NCBI RefSeq assembly: GCF_022815645.1
Contig: NZ_JALGRO010000002.1
Location: forward strand, 1 to 64,000
From: Curtobacterium sp. VKM Ac-2922
Lineage (GTDB): Bacteria > Actinomycetota > Actinomycetes > Actinomycetales > Microbacteriaceae
DNA length: 64,000 nt
Reading direction: 5' to 3'
Below, one piece after another: positions 43,625-52,292 of the stretch. Position numbers and translations under genes: made by a program. Below the pieces are notes generated by a model. The model was not told where the DNA came from. It did no database searches and was given only the letters and a program-made list of their open reading frames with translations. Within the stretch, counting starts at the first letter, position 1. Every line of letters starts with the position of its first letter.

Positions 43625-44449
43625 ATGGACCGACGACCGTTCCTGGTCGCAGCCGCGGGCAGTGTCGCCCTGGTGGTGGCGCTGACCGGATGCAGTCTCC
43701 TGCGCGGCGGCGATGACCCGATCCCGAAACCGAGCCGCGCTGCAGGCACGAGCGCACCTGCGCCCACGGCGGACCCGACGGTGCAGGCCGTGTCGCTCGA
43801 TCCGCCGACGATGCCTGCGGGCTCGGTGCTCACCGAGACCGACGTCACTTCGCCGAGCGGCCGCACCGCCATCCACGTGCGCGTGGTGGTCGCCGAGAAC
43901 GGCACGTTCCGCACCGAGCTGTCCGGGTACCGCTCGACCGAGGCACAGGCGATGACGCTCGAGTTCCGCCGCTCGGTGCCGAAGCCCTCGGACGGGTACG
44001 GCACGCCGTACGGGCAGGTGCAGTGGGCAGCAGGCGCGCAACCGCCGGCGTCGTCCCCGCTCGACGACGTCGGAGCACGCCCGGACTTCCTGCAGAGCGT
44101 CGTGCTCGTGCCGACGGTCACGACGGACGCGAACGGCGACGTCGACGCTCCCGAGTGGGCCGGGCACGTCCTGGCCGTCGCGCCCCTGACCTGGCGCGTC
44201 CCGAACCCCTACCCGCACCTGACCGTGACGATGGGTGCCGCGCGCCCCGGGGCCTACGGCGTGGTGAACGTCACGGGCAGCCGCGGGGCCGACTACCTCG
44301 TCGCCCACGGGGACGACCAGATCACGGTCGCGAAGCGCTTCGGCATCACGGTGCCCGAGCTCCGCTGGATGAACCCGGACATGCAGGTCGCCCGGAACGG
44401 GTGGCTCACCGAGTACGACCACCTCAACCTGGACCCGTCGGCGCGCTGA
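43625..44449 (+). CDS. LysM-like lipoprotein
   Basis: Lipoprotein of 274 residues, lipobox LTGC with cysteine 23, followed by a Pro/Ala/Thr-rich linker to residue 55. The mature domain is unknown. The C-terminal 50 residues resemble a LysM repeat (DYLVAHGDDQITVAKRFGIT, then WMNPDMQ), which would bind peptidoglycan. So the protein is probably tethered to the membrane and touches the cell wall. ATG at 43625 follows GAGGGGGA. Function not known. Confidence 0.75.
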   Translation: MDRRPFLVAAAGSVALVVALTGCSLLRGGDDPIPKPSRAAGTSAPAPTADPTVQAVSLDPPTMPAGSVLTETDVTSPSGRTAIHVRVVVAENGTFRTELSGYRSTEAQAMTLEFRRSVPKPSDGYGTPYGQVQWAAGAQPPASSPLDDVGARPDFLQSVVLVPTVTTDANGDVDAPEWAGHVLAVAPLTWRVPNPYPHLTVTMGAARPGAYGVVNVTGSRGADYLVAHGDDQITVAKRFGITVPELRWMNPDMQVARNGWLTEYDHLNLDPSAR

Positions 44450-44528
44450 ACACGAGACCCGGGAGGCCCGGGTCACCTCCGGCGGTCCGCTACCGTGGTC
44501 GGGCACTCGCCCACCTCAGGAGGTCCCC

Positions 44529-45050
44529 GTGACGATCGTCGCAGCAGCAGACGGCTCAGCCCTCGGCAACCCCGGCCCGGCCGGCTGGGCCTGGTACGTC
44601 GACGACGACCGGTGGGCCGCCGGCGGATGGCCCAGGGGCACGAACAACCAGGGCGAACTGACCGCCGTCCTGCAGCTCCTGCACGCCACCGAGCACACCG
44701 GCGAGCCCCTGCACATCCTGTGCGACAGCCAGTACGCCATCAAGGCCTGCACCGAGTGGCTGGCGGGCTGGAAGCGCAAGGGCTGGCGCAAGGCCGACGG
44801 CAAGCCCGTGCTGAACGTCGAGATCATCAAGGAGCTCGACCAGGCGCTGCAGGGTCGCAAGGTCACCTTCGAGTGGGTGCGCGGCCACATGGGGCACGAG
44901 ATGAACGAGGCTGCCGACGTCCGCGCACGCGGTGCTGCGACCGCGTACCAGAACCGCACCGAAGTGCCGTCCGGCCCGGGCTGGCCGGGTGTCGAGGTCG
45001 CCGAGCCCGCTCCCCTGGCCGAGCCGACCCCGCCCGCCACCCTGTTCTGA
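44529..45050 (+). CDS. Ribonuclease HI
   Basis: RNase HI family protein of 173 residues that cuts RNA in RNA:DNA hybrids. The catalytic set is complete: Asp8, Glu43, Asp66 and Asp130, with His120 in WVRGHMGHEMNEAAD. The N-terminal DGSALGNPGPAGWAWY is typical. The last 35 residues are a Pro/Glu-rich tail outside the fold. GTG at 44529 follows a strong AGGAGG, and TACCGT about 35 bases upstream may be its -10. Confidence 0.93.
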   Translation: MTIVAAADGSALGNPGPAGWAWYVDDDRWAAGGWPRGTNNQGELTAVLQLLHATEHTGEPLHILCDSQYAIKACTEWLAGWKRKGWRKADGKPVLNVEIIKELDQALQGRKVTFEWVRGHMGHEMNEAADVRARGAATAYQNRTEVPSGPGWPGVEVAEPAPLAEPTPPATLF

Positions 45051-45131
45051 CCGCAGTTGCGGAAACCCGCCATCCCGAGCGAGTATGTTGCACAACACAA
45101 TCGCTGAGTTCGGACGAGGGGACGGAACTCG

Positions 45132-45437
45132 ATGGATGGATGGCGCATCGCTCCCGGCGTCGCGCGGGGCGTGTTGGCCCAGGCGTCCGCCGACGTGCAC
45201 GACGGCATGCGGACGGCAATGCAGGCAGCCGCGACGAGCATCGAGCAAGCGCATTCGGCGGCGGGACCGAACACGCAGGCGGCGTTGCTGTCGCTCGGCT
45301 CTGACCTCTTCGAGGCGGAGATCGCAGCGACCCGCGCCCGGTTGAACGCGAACATCTCTGCCGTCACGAGTGCGATCGACGCGTACGAACGAGGCGACGA
45401 GCAGATGGCAGCAACCTGGGCGATGAAGCCGCAGTGA
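45132..45437 (+). CDS. WXG100-like small helical protein
   Basis: Protein of 101 residues predicted as a two-helix hairpin, size and form of ESAT-6/WXG100 proteins, with Trp4 in the N-terminal MDGWRIAPGVARGVL (DUF6507-like) and no signal peptide. It overlaps the large toxin-like gene by four bases. WXG100 partners dimerise with a larger substrate for type VII secretion; this is the likely role here. The locus 45132-47892 runs in one direction with overlapping or closely packed genes. No secretion ATPase is encoded in the window. Confidence 0.65.
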   Translation: MDGWRIAPGVARGVLAQASADVHDGMRTAMQAAATSIEQAHSAAGPNTQAALLSLGSDLFEAEIAATRARLNANISAVTSAIDAYERGDEQMAATWAMKPQ

Positions 45438-46585
45438 CTGCACTTCCGACCGTCTCGACCGCCGGGATCGCGGTCGTTCCGGACGCAAGCGCCATCGATG
45501 CCGCCGCGTCGTCGTTCGACAAGGTCGCCTCGGCGCTGTCGGAAGCGATGGACACCGTGGACTCCACGTGGAGCCGCCTGCGGGCCGCTGGCGTCTACGA
45601 GACTCCTGAATCGGTGCACGTGCACGACGCCATGAGTGGACCGCGCCAGGCCACCGACGTGATCGCCCAGGACGCTGCGAATGCACGCAGAGCCCTGCAC
45701 ACCTACGCAACGACGCTCGCGACGCTGGCCACACAGCGCGCCGCGCTCGTGCAGGACATCGGGAAGGCCAACGACGCAGCGGCTGTGGCAGCCACCGACG
45801 CCGACGCCGATCTGACGAGCAACAGCAACACGGCGACCGGCCTCCTCGACCGGATCAGTACCTTCAACACCGCTGTCGCAACGGCCGACGGAGACTGCGC
45901 AGCGACGCTGCGCAGACTCTCCCGGTACACGCAGCACCAGCTCGGTGATGCCGCGAAGGCCCTCAACACGACGCTGGGCGCCGGCGGCGCGATGGGTCTC
46001 GCAGCCGGCATCATGTCGAACTACGACGATCTCAAGGACGCCGTGATCGCAGAGCTCCAGGTGAGAAGGCTGCTCGCGCCAAGCGGTCGGCGTGTCGCGT
46101 CACAGGCCACAGGTGGCATCGAGGGCCAGGCCAAGCGTGGCCGTGCGCTGCCGGGATCGCAGTCGATCGAGAACGCAGGTCCGCGACACCTCGCTGGTCC
46201 TGACGACCTCGAAGGCCTGTCGAAAGTGATGCGCTCCGGCGGCAAGGCCCTCGGCGCGGTTGGTGTCGTCGCAACCGTCGGCGGCGCGTACATCGACTCC
46301 TACGAGTCCACTTCAGCCGCACATCCCGAATGGTCAGAGACACACAGGAACCTCAAGGCGACCGAGCATGCTGTGGTCACTGGCGGTGTCTCCGCAGCCG
46401 GAGGCGTCGCCGGCGGCATCATGGGAGCCCAGATCGGAGCCTCGATCGGATCGATCGTTCCGGGTGTCGGTACTGTCGCCGGTGGTCTCATCGGCGGGCT
46501 CGTCGGGGGGATCATCGGCAGCGGTGTCGGCGAGAAGATGGGCGAGGGCGCAGAGCGCTTCATGGACGACCTGTTCCACTGGTGA
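45434..46585 (+). CDS. Putative secreted toxin with glycine-zipper C-terminus
   Basis: Protein of 383 residues. The N-terminal 190 residues are helical and free of signal peptide, like LXG/WXG substrates of type VII secretion. The C-terminal 100 residues hold a long glycine-zipper hydrophobic hairpin (SAAGGVAGGIMGAQIGASIG, then IVPGVGTVAGGLIGGLVGGI), a form that inserts in membranes. GTG at 45434 overlaps the stop of the small WXG-like gene. A pore-forming or membrane-disrupting toxin is the simplest reading, with immunity from the next genes; not demonstrated. A structural membrane protein is the alternative. Confidence 0.6.
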   Translation: MTALPTVSTAGIAVVPDASAIDAAASSFDKVASALSEAMDTVDSTWSRLRAAGVYETPESVHVHDAMSGPRQATDVIAQDAANARRALHTYATTLATLATQRAALVQDIGKANDAAAVAATDADADLTSNSNTATGLLDRISTFNTAVATADGDCAATLRRLSRYTQHQLGDAAKALNTTLGAGGAMGLAAGIMSNYDDLKDAVIAELQVRRLLAPSGRRVASQATGGIEGQAKRGRALPGSQSIENAGPRHLAGPDDLEGLSKVMRSGGKALGAVGVVATVGGAYIDSYESTSAAHPEWSETHRNLKATEHAVVTGGVSAAGGVAGGIMGAQIGASIGSIVPGVGTVAGGLIGGLVGGIIGSGVGEKMGEGAERFMDDLFHW

Positions 46586-46624
46586 ACACGCAGTCCGGCC
46601 CCGGGCAACGAAAGGACCACAACC

Positions 46625-47083
46625 ATGACGGTGCCAGGTTGGCGCCCGCTGACGACCGACCTCGTCGACCTGCTCGTCCCTGAGCAGTGGGAGACGGTCG
46701 AGCCGCGCGGTGGGCTGCTCGCAGTCGCTGAACCCCGATCCGACGAGGTCGAGTTCCGCGCGAACGCGGTCCTCGTCGTTCGCGAGACCGCGGAGCCGAT
46801 CCACGCGCTCGGCGCCCAGGCGATCGCTGAGGCGCTCGCCTACCCCGGGTGGTCGCACGTCGTTGCCGACCAGCCGTGGGAGTATGCCGACGACAACGAG
46901 GGTCGCGTGGTCGAGTCCCTGTACGAAGACCTCGGCGTCTGCGTCAACGTCACGCGTTTCCTCCTCTCGACCAGTTCGCACTGCATTGACCTGACGACGA
47001 GCGCGTCGATCCGCGACCGCTTCAGGGTCGAGTCGCTCTTCGAGATGATCGCTGGCGGGATCACTGTGAAGGGAAACGCATGA
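46625..47083 (+). CDS. Toxin-locus accessory or immunity protein (LpqN-like)
   Basis: Cytoplasmic protein of 152 residues, no signal peptide. A beta-rich pattern (TDLVDLLVPEQWETVEPRGG, ANAVLVVRETAEP) recalls the Mog1/PsbP fold of LpqN-type proteins, which are found near type VII secretion genes; the match is tentative. ATG at 46625 has AAAGGA upstream. It lies 39 bases after the toxin-like gene and overlaps the next gene by four bases, so the three proteins are probably made together. Chaperone or immunity protein are both possible. Confidence 0.55.
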   Translation: MTVPGWRPLTTDLVDLLVPEQWETVEPRGGLLAVAEPRSDEVEFRANAVLVVRETAEPIHALGAQAIAEALAYPGWSHVVADQPWEYADDNEGRVVESLYEDLGVCVNVTRFLLSTSSHCIDLTTSASIRDRFRVESLFEMIAGGITVKGNA

Positions 47084-47892
47084 GCGACATCCGACTCGAC
47101 GCCGCGACGACCGAGCGTCGGGGGGCGCCCCGCGAGTCACTCGCCCGCGTCGCAGCAGCGCAGCGGTACCCGACAGGCGGCGTCAGCATCACGCAGGGCA
47201 GCTGGGAGGCGCTTTGGAGGGCACGGAAGGGACGCTTCTTCCGGGTGAAGTCGTCGAGTCCGGAGTTCGACGAGCTGCGGTCCGTCGAACTCATCACGGA
47301 CGCTGGAGCACCCACGCCGACCGCCGACGAGTTCCTGCAGACGCGCGAGGCCACGGTCATCTCCCTCGGCGCCGAGGCTCAGAGCGGCGGCGTCACGAGC
47401 AAGTGGTCGTGCTGGATGGCACCCGACCGCGTGGTGATCGCCGCTGGCCCACAGCTGCTCGAGCCGGAGCTGCCGACCGACCAGCGGGTGACCCTGACCG
47501 TCACGACGGAGTCCTTCGCGCTCGGCCTCCTGGTGTCGTGGATGGGGATCGGCCCGACATGGACGTTCGACCACCGCGACGGTCCGAGTGCCTACCCACG
47601 TGACGCCGTCGCCGCACGCATCGCCGCAGACCGAGCGATCCCGCCCGCTCCGGTCCCGACGAGCTGGAGTGTCGGACGCGCCTGGCCCGAGGGCCGGTGG
47701 ACGGAGTTCGTGTTCGGTGTGCCCCGCACAGGGATCGGGCAGAAGCTGATCCGCGCGGGCGACCTCGACTGGTTCCGTCCCGAGAACCGGGACGGCGGCC
47801 TTGTCGAACTCCACACGTCCGCCACGAACGACGTCATGCGCGAGGTCCTGGCGGTCTACCGGCAATCCATCGACCGGCTCGTGCGCCGCTGA
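47080..47892 (+). CDS. Uncharacterised protein of the toxin locus
   Basis: Protein of 270 residues without signal peptide or membrane span and with no family that I recognise. Two beta-rich halves (to about 145, then 150-270) look alike in pattern, each with a Trp-rich segment (SKWSCWMAPDRVVIAAGPQL; WSVGRAWPEGRWTEFVFGVP). ATG at 47080 overlaps the preceding gene (ATGA). Size and place recall EspG-type chaperones of ESX loci, but no specific motif supports this. It ends the locus. Confidence 0.6.
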   Translation: MSDIRLDAATTERRGAPRESLARVAAAQRYPTGGVSITQGSWEALWRARKGRFFRVKSSSPEFDELRSVELITDAGAPTPTADEFLQTREATVISLGAEAQSGGVTSKWSCWMAPDRVVIAAGPQLLEPELPTDQRVTLTVTTESFALGLLVSWMGIGPTWTFDHRDGPSAYPRDAVAARIAADRAIPPAPVPTSWSVGRAWPEGRWTEFVFGVPRTGIGQKLIRAGDLDWFRPENRDGGLVELHTSATNDVMREVLAVYRQSIDRLVRR

Positions 47893-47899
47893 GACCGCC

Positions 47900-48058
47900 G
47901 TGTTCTCGAACAACCCCGGTGTCCGGCGGGCCCAACGCCACTCCGCACAGGTCGAGGCGACACTCGATCCGCACGAGCTCCGCCTGTTCTTCCTCGTGGA
48001 CGCACGCCGCGCCGGCCGCGCCAACGGCACGAGCCGTGTTGCCGGAAGCGGGGCCTGA
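47900..48058 (+). CDS. Possible small protein
   Basis: Frame of 52 codons starting GTG at 47900 (MFSNNPGVRRAQRHSAQVEA), seven bases after the toxin-locus stop and six before the convergent helicase gene. Composition is coding-like, but there is no binding site or known family. Confidence 0.3.
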   Translation: MFSNNPGVRRAQRHSAQVEATLDPHELRLFFLVDARRAGRANGTSRVAGSGA

Positions 48059-48063
48059 CCGCC

Positions 48064-50628
48064 TCAGTCGACGTCGACCTCGGCCCACCCGTCGAACCGC
48101 CCGATCTCGGTGACGGTCACGACGGCCTCGCCGGCGTCGTCCGACGCGTCGAGGTCGATCGTCGCCGAGAACCCGAAGTCCTTGTCGCCCGCCGGGTCGG
48201 CGAAGATCTGCCGTGCACGCCAGGTGCGCCCCTGCTCGGACAGCACCAGGTACTGCATCGACCGTGCCTCGGCGTCGATCCCGATCGTGTCGTGCTCGTC
48301 GTAGTACTCCTCGAGCACGGCGTCCCACTCGTCCTGGCCGAACCCCGCCGCGCCGTCGAGCGTGGCGAGCGTCTCGACGTCGTCGCGCGCGGCGAGCAGC
48401 ACCCGCTGGAACAGCGCGTTGCGCACGAGCACCCGGAACGCCCGCACGTTGCCGGTGAGCCGGGCGGGCTGCGGAGGCGTGATCTCCTCGTGCTCCGAGG
48501 CAGCGAGCGCCACGTCCCCGTTGACCAGGGCCTCCCACTCGTCGACCAGTGACGAATCGACCTGGCGCACGAGTTCCCCGAGCCACTCGATCAGGTCGTC
48601 GAGCTCGGGGGTGCGCTGCTCCTCGGTGATCGTCTGCCGCATGGTGCGGTACGCGTCGGACAGGTAGCGCAGTACGAGCCCCTCGGAGCGGGTGAGCTGG
48701 TAGAACCGCACGAAGTCGCCGAACGTCATCGCCCGCTCGTACATGTCGCGGACGACGGCCTTGGGTGACAGCGTGAAGTCGAGCACCCAGGGCTGTTCGG
48801 CGGCGTAGCTCTCGTAGGCGGCCTCCAGCAGTTCGGCGAGCGGGCGCGGCCAGGTGACCTCTTCGAGCAGCTCCATGCGCTCCTCGTACTCGATGCCCTC
48901 CTGCTTCATCCGGGCGACCGCTTCGCCGCGTTCCTTGAACTGCTGCTGCGACAGGATCGCGCGCGGGTCGTCCAGGGTCGCCTCGACGATGGACACCATG
49001 TCGAGCGCGTAGGTCGGCGACTCCGGGTCGAGCAGTTCGAAGGCGGCGAGCGCGAACGGTGACAGCGGCTGGTTGAGCGCGAAGTTCTGCTGCAGGTCGA
49101 CGGCCAGCCGGTACGTGGCGGGGTCGCCGGGGATGCGTTCGATGACCTGCGCGTTGACCAGGGTCCGCGCGATGGTGAGCGCGCGACGGGCCAACGCGAG
49201 CTGGCGTGCGCGTGGCTCGTGGTTCTCGAACACCAGCTGGCGCACCGAGTCGAACGCCGATCCCCCGCGTGCGATGACGGAGAGCACCATCGCGTGCGTG
49301 ATCCGCATGCGCGAGACCATCGGTTCGGGCTCGGCGCCGATGAGCCGCTCGAACGACGCCTGTCCCCACGACACGAACCCGTCGGGGGCCTTCTTGCGCT
49401 TGATCTTGTTCTTCTTCTTCGGGTCGTCGCCGGCCTTGGCGACGGCCCGGGCGTTCTCGATGTCGTGCTCGGGCGCCTCGGCGACGACGTCGCCCTCGGT
49501 GTCGTAGCCCGCGCGTCCGGCTCGACCGGCGATCTGGTGGAACTCGCGTGCCGACAGCTGCCGCATCTTGGTGCCGTCGAACTTGGTCAGCCCGGTCAGC
49601 AGCACCGAGCGGATCGGGACGTTGATGCCGACGCCCAGCGTGTCGGTGCCGCAGATGACCGGCAGCAGCCCGCGTTGCGCGAGCTGTTCGACGAGCCGTC
49701 GGTACTTCGGCAGCATGCCCGCGTGGTGCACGCCGATGCCGGCACGGATCAGCCGCGACAGGGTCTGCCCGAAGCCGGCGCTGAAGCGGAAGCCGGCGAT
49801 GGCCTCGGCGATCGCGTCCCGGCGTTCGCGGCTGGCGACCTTGGCGGACATGAGTGCCTGCGCGCGTTCGAGCGCCGCCGCCTGGGCGAAGTGCACGATG
49901 TAGATCGGCGCCTTGCCCTCGTCCAGCAGCCGTTCGACGGTCTCCTGCACGGGCGTCGTCACGTACTCGTACTCCAGCGGCACGGGGCGCGAGACCCCGG
50001 TGACGCGCGCCGTGGGTCGGCCGGTCCGTCGCGACAGGTCGTCCGCGATGGTCGTCACGTCGCCCAGGGTGGCGGACATCAGCAGGAACTGCGCACGCTC
50101 GAGCACCAGGAGCGGCACCTGCCATGCCCAGCCGCGGTCCGGGTCGCCGTAGAAGTGGAACTCGTCCATGACGACCACGTCGACGTCGGCGTCGGGACCT
50201 TCACGCAGCGCGAGGTTGGCCAGGATCTCGGCGGTGCAGCAGACGATCGGGGCGTCGGCGTTGACGCTCGAGTCGCCGGTCACCATGCCGACGTTCTGCG
50301 CGCCGAAGAGCTCGACGAGCTGGAAGAACTTCTCGGACACCAGCGCCTTGATCGGCGCGGTGTACCAGCTGCGCTTGCCCTCGGCGATCGCCGCGAAGTG
50401 CGCGCCCGCGGCCACCAGGGACTTGCCGGTGCCCGTCGGGGTGCTCAGCACGACGTTGGCGCCGGACACCAGCTCGATCACGGCTTCGTCCTGTGCCGGG
50501 TACAGCGGTCGCCCGCTGGCCTCGGCCCAGTCGGCGAACGCCTGGTAGACGGCGTCCGGGTCGACGACACCGCCGGGCGCCGCCGGCAGGGCGGCGACGA
50601 GTGGTGGCTGGGTGGTGACGTCGGTCAT
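48064..50628 (-). CDS. Ski2-like DExH helicase, DUF3516 type
   Basis: Superfamily 2 RNA/DNA helicase of 854 residues. Motif I is STPTGTGKS (62-70), motif II DEFH in VVVMDEFHFYGD, motif III LLMSAT, motif V CGTDTLGVGINVPI and motif VI QIAGRAGRAGY, followed by the DUF3516-type C-terminal region seen in the actinobacterial HelY-like proteins. A basic KKKNKIKRKK insert follows motif VI. It probably acts on RNA or on repair intermediates; actinobacterial members are abundant and single-copy. ATG at 50628 with GGGAGGAT upstream. Convergent with the preceding toxin locus. Confidence 0.9.
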   Translation of the reverse strand: MTDVTTQPPLVAALPAAPGGVVDPDAVYQAFADWAEASGRPLYPAQDEAVIELVSGANVVLSTPTGTGKSLVAAGAHFAAIAEGKRSWYTAPIKALVSEKFFQLVELFGAQNVGMVTGDSSVNADAPIVCCTAEILANLALREGPDADVDVVVMDEFHFYGDPDRGWAWQVPLLVLERAQFLLMSATLGDVTTIADDLSRRTGRPTARVTGVSRPVPLEYEYVTTPVQETVERLLDEGKAPIYIVHFAQAAALERAQALMSAKVASRERRDAIAEAIAGFRFSAGFGQTLSRLIRAGIGVHHAGMLPKYRRLVEQLAQRGLLPVICGTDTLGVGINVPIRSVLLTGLTKFDGTKMRQLSAREFHQIAGRAGRAGYDTEGDVVAEAPEHDIENARAVAKAGDDPKKKNKIKRKKAPDGFVSWGQASFERLIGAEPEPMVSRMRITHAMVLSVIARGGSAFDSVRQLVFENHEPRARQLALARRALTIARTLVNAQVIERIPGDPATYRLAVDLQQNFALNQPLSPFALAAFELLDPESPTYALDMVSIVEATLDDPRAILSQQQFKERGEAVARMKQEGIEYEERMELLEEVTWPRPLAELLEAAYESYAAEQPWVLDFTLSPKAVVRDMYERAMTFGDFVRFYQLTRSEGLVLRYLSDAYRTMRQTITEEQRTPELDDLIEWLGELVRQVDSSLVDEWEALVNGDVALAASEHEEITPPQPARLTGNVRAFRVLVRNALFQRVLLAARDDVETLATLDGAAGFGQDEWDAVLEEYYDEHDTIGIDAEARSMQYLVLSEQGRTWRARQIFADPAGDKDFGFSATIDLDASDDAGEAVVTVTEIGRFDGWAEVDVD

Positions 50629-50722
50629 GCGACCATCCTCCCAGCCGGACGGGAGGCGCGTGGCGGGCGCACACCGAGCCTCCAGTCCAGTGCATGCGGA
50701 CGCATCTTTCCATGCGAGCGCA

Positions 50723-50728
50723 TAGACT
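50723..50728 (+). promoter_or_regulatory. -10 element of a leaderless promoter
   Basis: TAGACT ends six bases before the GTG at 50735; no ribosome binding site is present. Confidence 0.55.
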
Positions 50729-50734
50729 CGGCCC

Positions 50735-51763
50735 GTGCGTGAACTCGGCTTCCTGTCCTTCGTCCCGAACCACGGCGGCCCTGCGGGCGCTGCCGCCGCA
50801 CTGGAGGACGGCCTGCGGCTGTTCGAGACCGCCGAACGACTGGGCTACGGCACCGGCTGGGTGCGCGGGCGGCACTTCGAGCCGTTCCTGACCAGCCCCA
50901 TGACCTTCTTCGCGGCCGCGGCGCAGCGCACCAGCACGATCGGCTTCGGCACGGCCGTGCTCGGCATGCGCTACGAGGACCCGGTGCGCCTGGCCGAGGA
51001 CGCCAGCACCGTCGACCTGCTGAGCGGCGGGCGCGTGCAGCTCGGCATCAGCACGGGCATCGCCGGGTACGGGCCCATCCTCGACCCGGTGTTCGGCAGC
51101 GTCGAGCGGAGCTTCCGCGACGAGGCCGAGGCCCGCGCGGCCCGCCTGCTCGAGGTACTGGACGGCGACGCCCTCGGCACCGCGGGCAAGGGCTACGAGA
51201 GCATCCCCGCCGACGCCGACCTGACCCTGCAGCCACTCAGCCCCGAGCTGCGCGGTCGGGTCTGGTGGGGCGGGGGCAGCATGGGCACCGCGGTCCGCAC
51301 GGCCGAGAAGGGCCTGCGCCTGCACTGCTCGACCCTGAACACCGAGGACACCGGTGAGCCCTTCGCGGTGGCCCAGGCCGCCCAGATCGACGCCTACCGG
51401 TCGCGGTTCGCCGAACTGCAGGCGGCGGGCGAGCACGTCGGTCGCACGCCGAAGGTCGCCGTCGGACGCATCGTCGTGCCACTGCTCGACGACCACGACC
51501 GCCAGGTGCACGAGGAGTTCCTGACCAGCTACGCCGCAGGCATGGACGACGAGGGACGCCCCCTGTCCGGCACCCCGCCGTTCCGCTTCAGCACGGTCGT
51601 GTCGGGCGAGCCGGCCGCGATCGTCGACGCCCTGCGCGCGGACCCGGCCGTCACCGCGACCGACGAGCTCGTCATCACCCTGCCGGCGAACGGCGACGCG
51701 GCGTCGCACGAGCGGATCCTGACGGTCATCGCCGAGCAGATCGCGCCGCACCTGCAGGGCTGA
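50735..51763 (+). CDS. LLM-class flavin-dependent oxidoreductase
   Basis: Luciferase-like monooxygenase of 342 residues with the TIM-barrel landmarks LGYGTGWVRGRHF, TSTIGFGTAVLGMRYEDPVR and the GGRVQLGISTGIAGYG region. It should use reduced FMN or F420 to oxidise or reduce a small organic compound, substrate unknown. GTG at 50735 with a -10 six bases upstream predicts a leaderless message. A related enzyme of the same length lies at 61130. It is convergent with the GH3 gene; a strong stem-loop at 52079 is shared. Confidence 0.88.
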   Translation: MRELGFLSFVPNHGGPAGAAAALEDGLRLFETAERLGYGTGWVRGRHFEPFLTSPMTFFAAAAQRTSTIGFGTAVLGMRYEDPVRLAEDASTVDLLSGGRVQLGISTGIAGYGPILDPVFGSVERSFRDEAEARAARLLEVLDGDALGTAGKGYESIPADADLTLQPLSPELRGRVWWGGGSMGTAVRTAEKGLRLHCSTLNTEDTGEPFAVAQAAQIDAYRSRFAELQAAGEHVGRTPKVAVGRIVVPLLDDHDRQVHEEFLTSYAAGMDDEGRPLSGTPPFRFSTVVSGEPAAIVDALRADPAVTATDELVITLPANGDAASHERILTVIAEQIAPHLQG

Positions 51764-52292
51764 GCCGACGACCAGGCCCCTGTCGGACCGGACCGGATGC
51801 CCCACACCGGACGGTGCGGTGCATCCGGCGGAGGCCGCTTCGGGGTGGTGAAGGCCGGGGCCTCACGCCGGATGACCATCTCGTCCCTGATCCGCACGAG
51901 ATGGTCTGACCATCGTTCCACTGATCATGTCGTTTGTCACAGCACGGCGAACCGGCTCCCAGCTAATCGTGATGGTTCGTCATTTCACACTCCGGGCGGT
52001 CGTGACGGATCGCCGGTCGCGCTCGGGGGCCACCACGGGACGCGTACCGCAAACGGTCTGCCGCAGGACCAAGAAAGCGATGCGCCCCCGCACGGAGGCG
52101 GGGGCGCATCTGACGCACCAGGATCACCGGGGCTCCATCGGCCGGATCAGGAGGCCATGTCGCACGCTCGGCGATCCTGTGTCGGTGCGGGCGCCGACGG
52201 TAACCAGCCGACTGACGCCAGGTGCATGTTACTGAATGGAACTCGCTGTTGCGCGGAAACCGGATCGATTGCCAGCTGTTCGACCAGGATGC
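51764..52292. other. 529-base convergent gap
   Basis: Between the LLM oxidoreductase and the GH3 gene. No reading frame here has a start site, signal or family match. The middle (51900-52010) is less GC-rich than its surroundings. The only clear element is the long stem-loop at 52079-52110. Confidence 0.6.
52079..52110. terminator. Bidirectional terminator-like stem-loop
   Basis: Perfect 13-base stem GATGCGCCCCCGC (52079-52091) and GCGGGGGCGCATC (52098-52110) with a six-base loop, preceded by AAGAAAGC and followed by TGAC. It serves convergent genes, so it could stop transcription from both sides. Confidence 0.75.

Noticed and set aside
47834..50125. 763-codon minus-strand frame in a second frame of the helicase
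   Set aside because: Arg/Gly/Ala-rich shadow of the helicase gene; the helicase motifs lie in the other frame.
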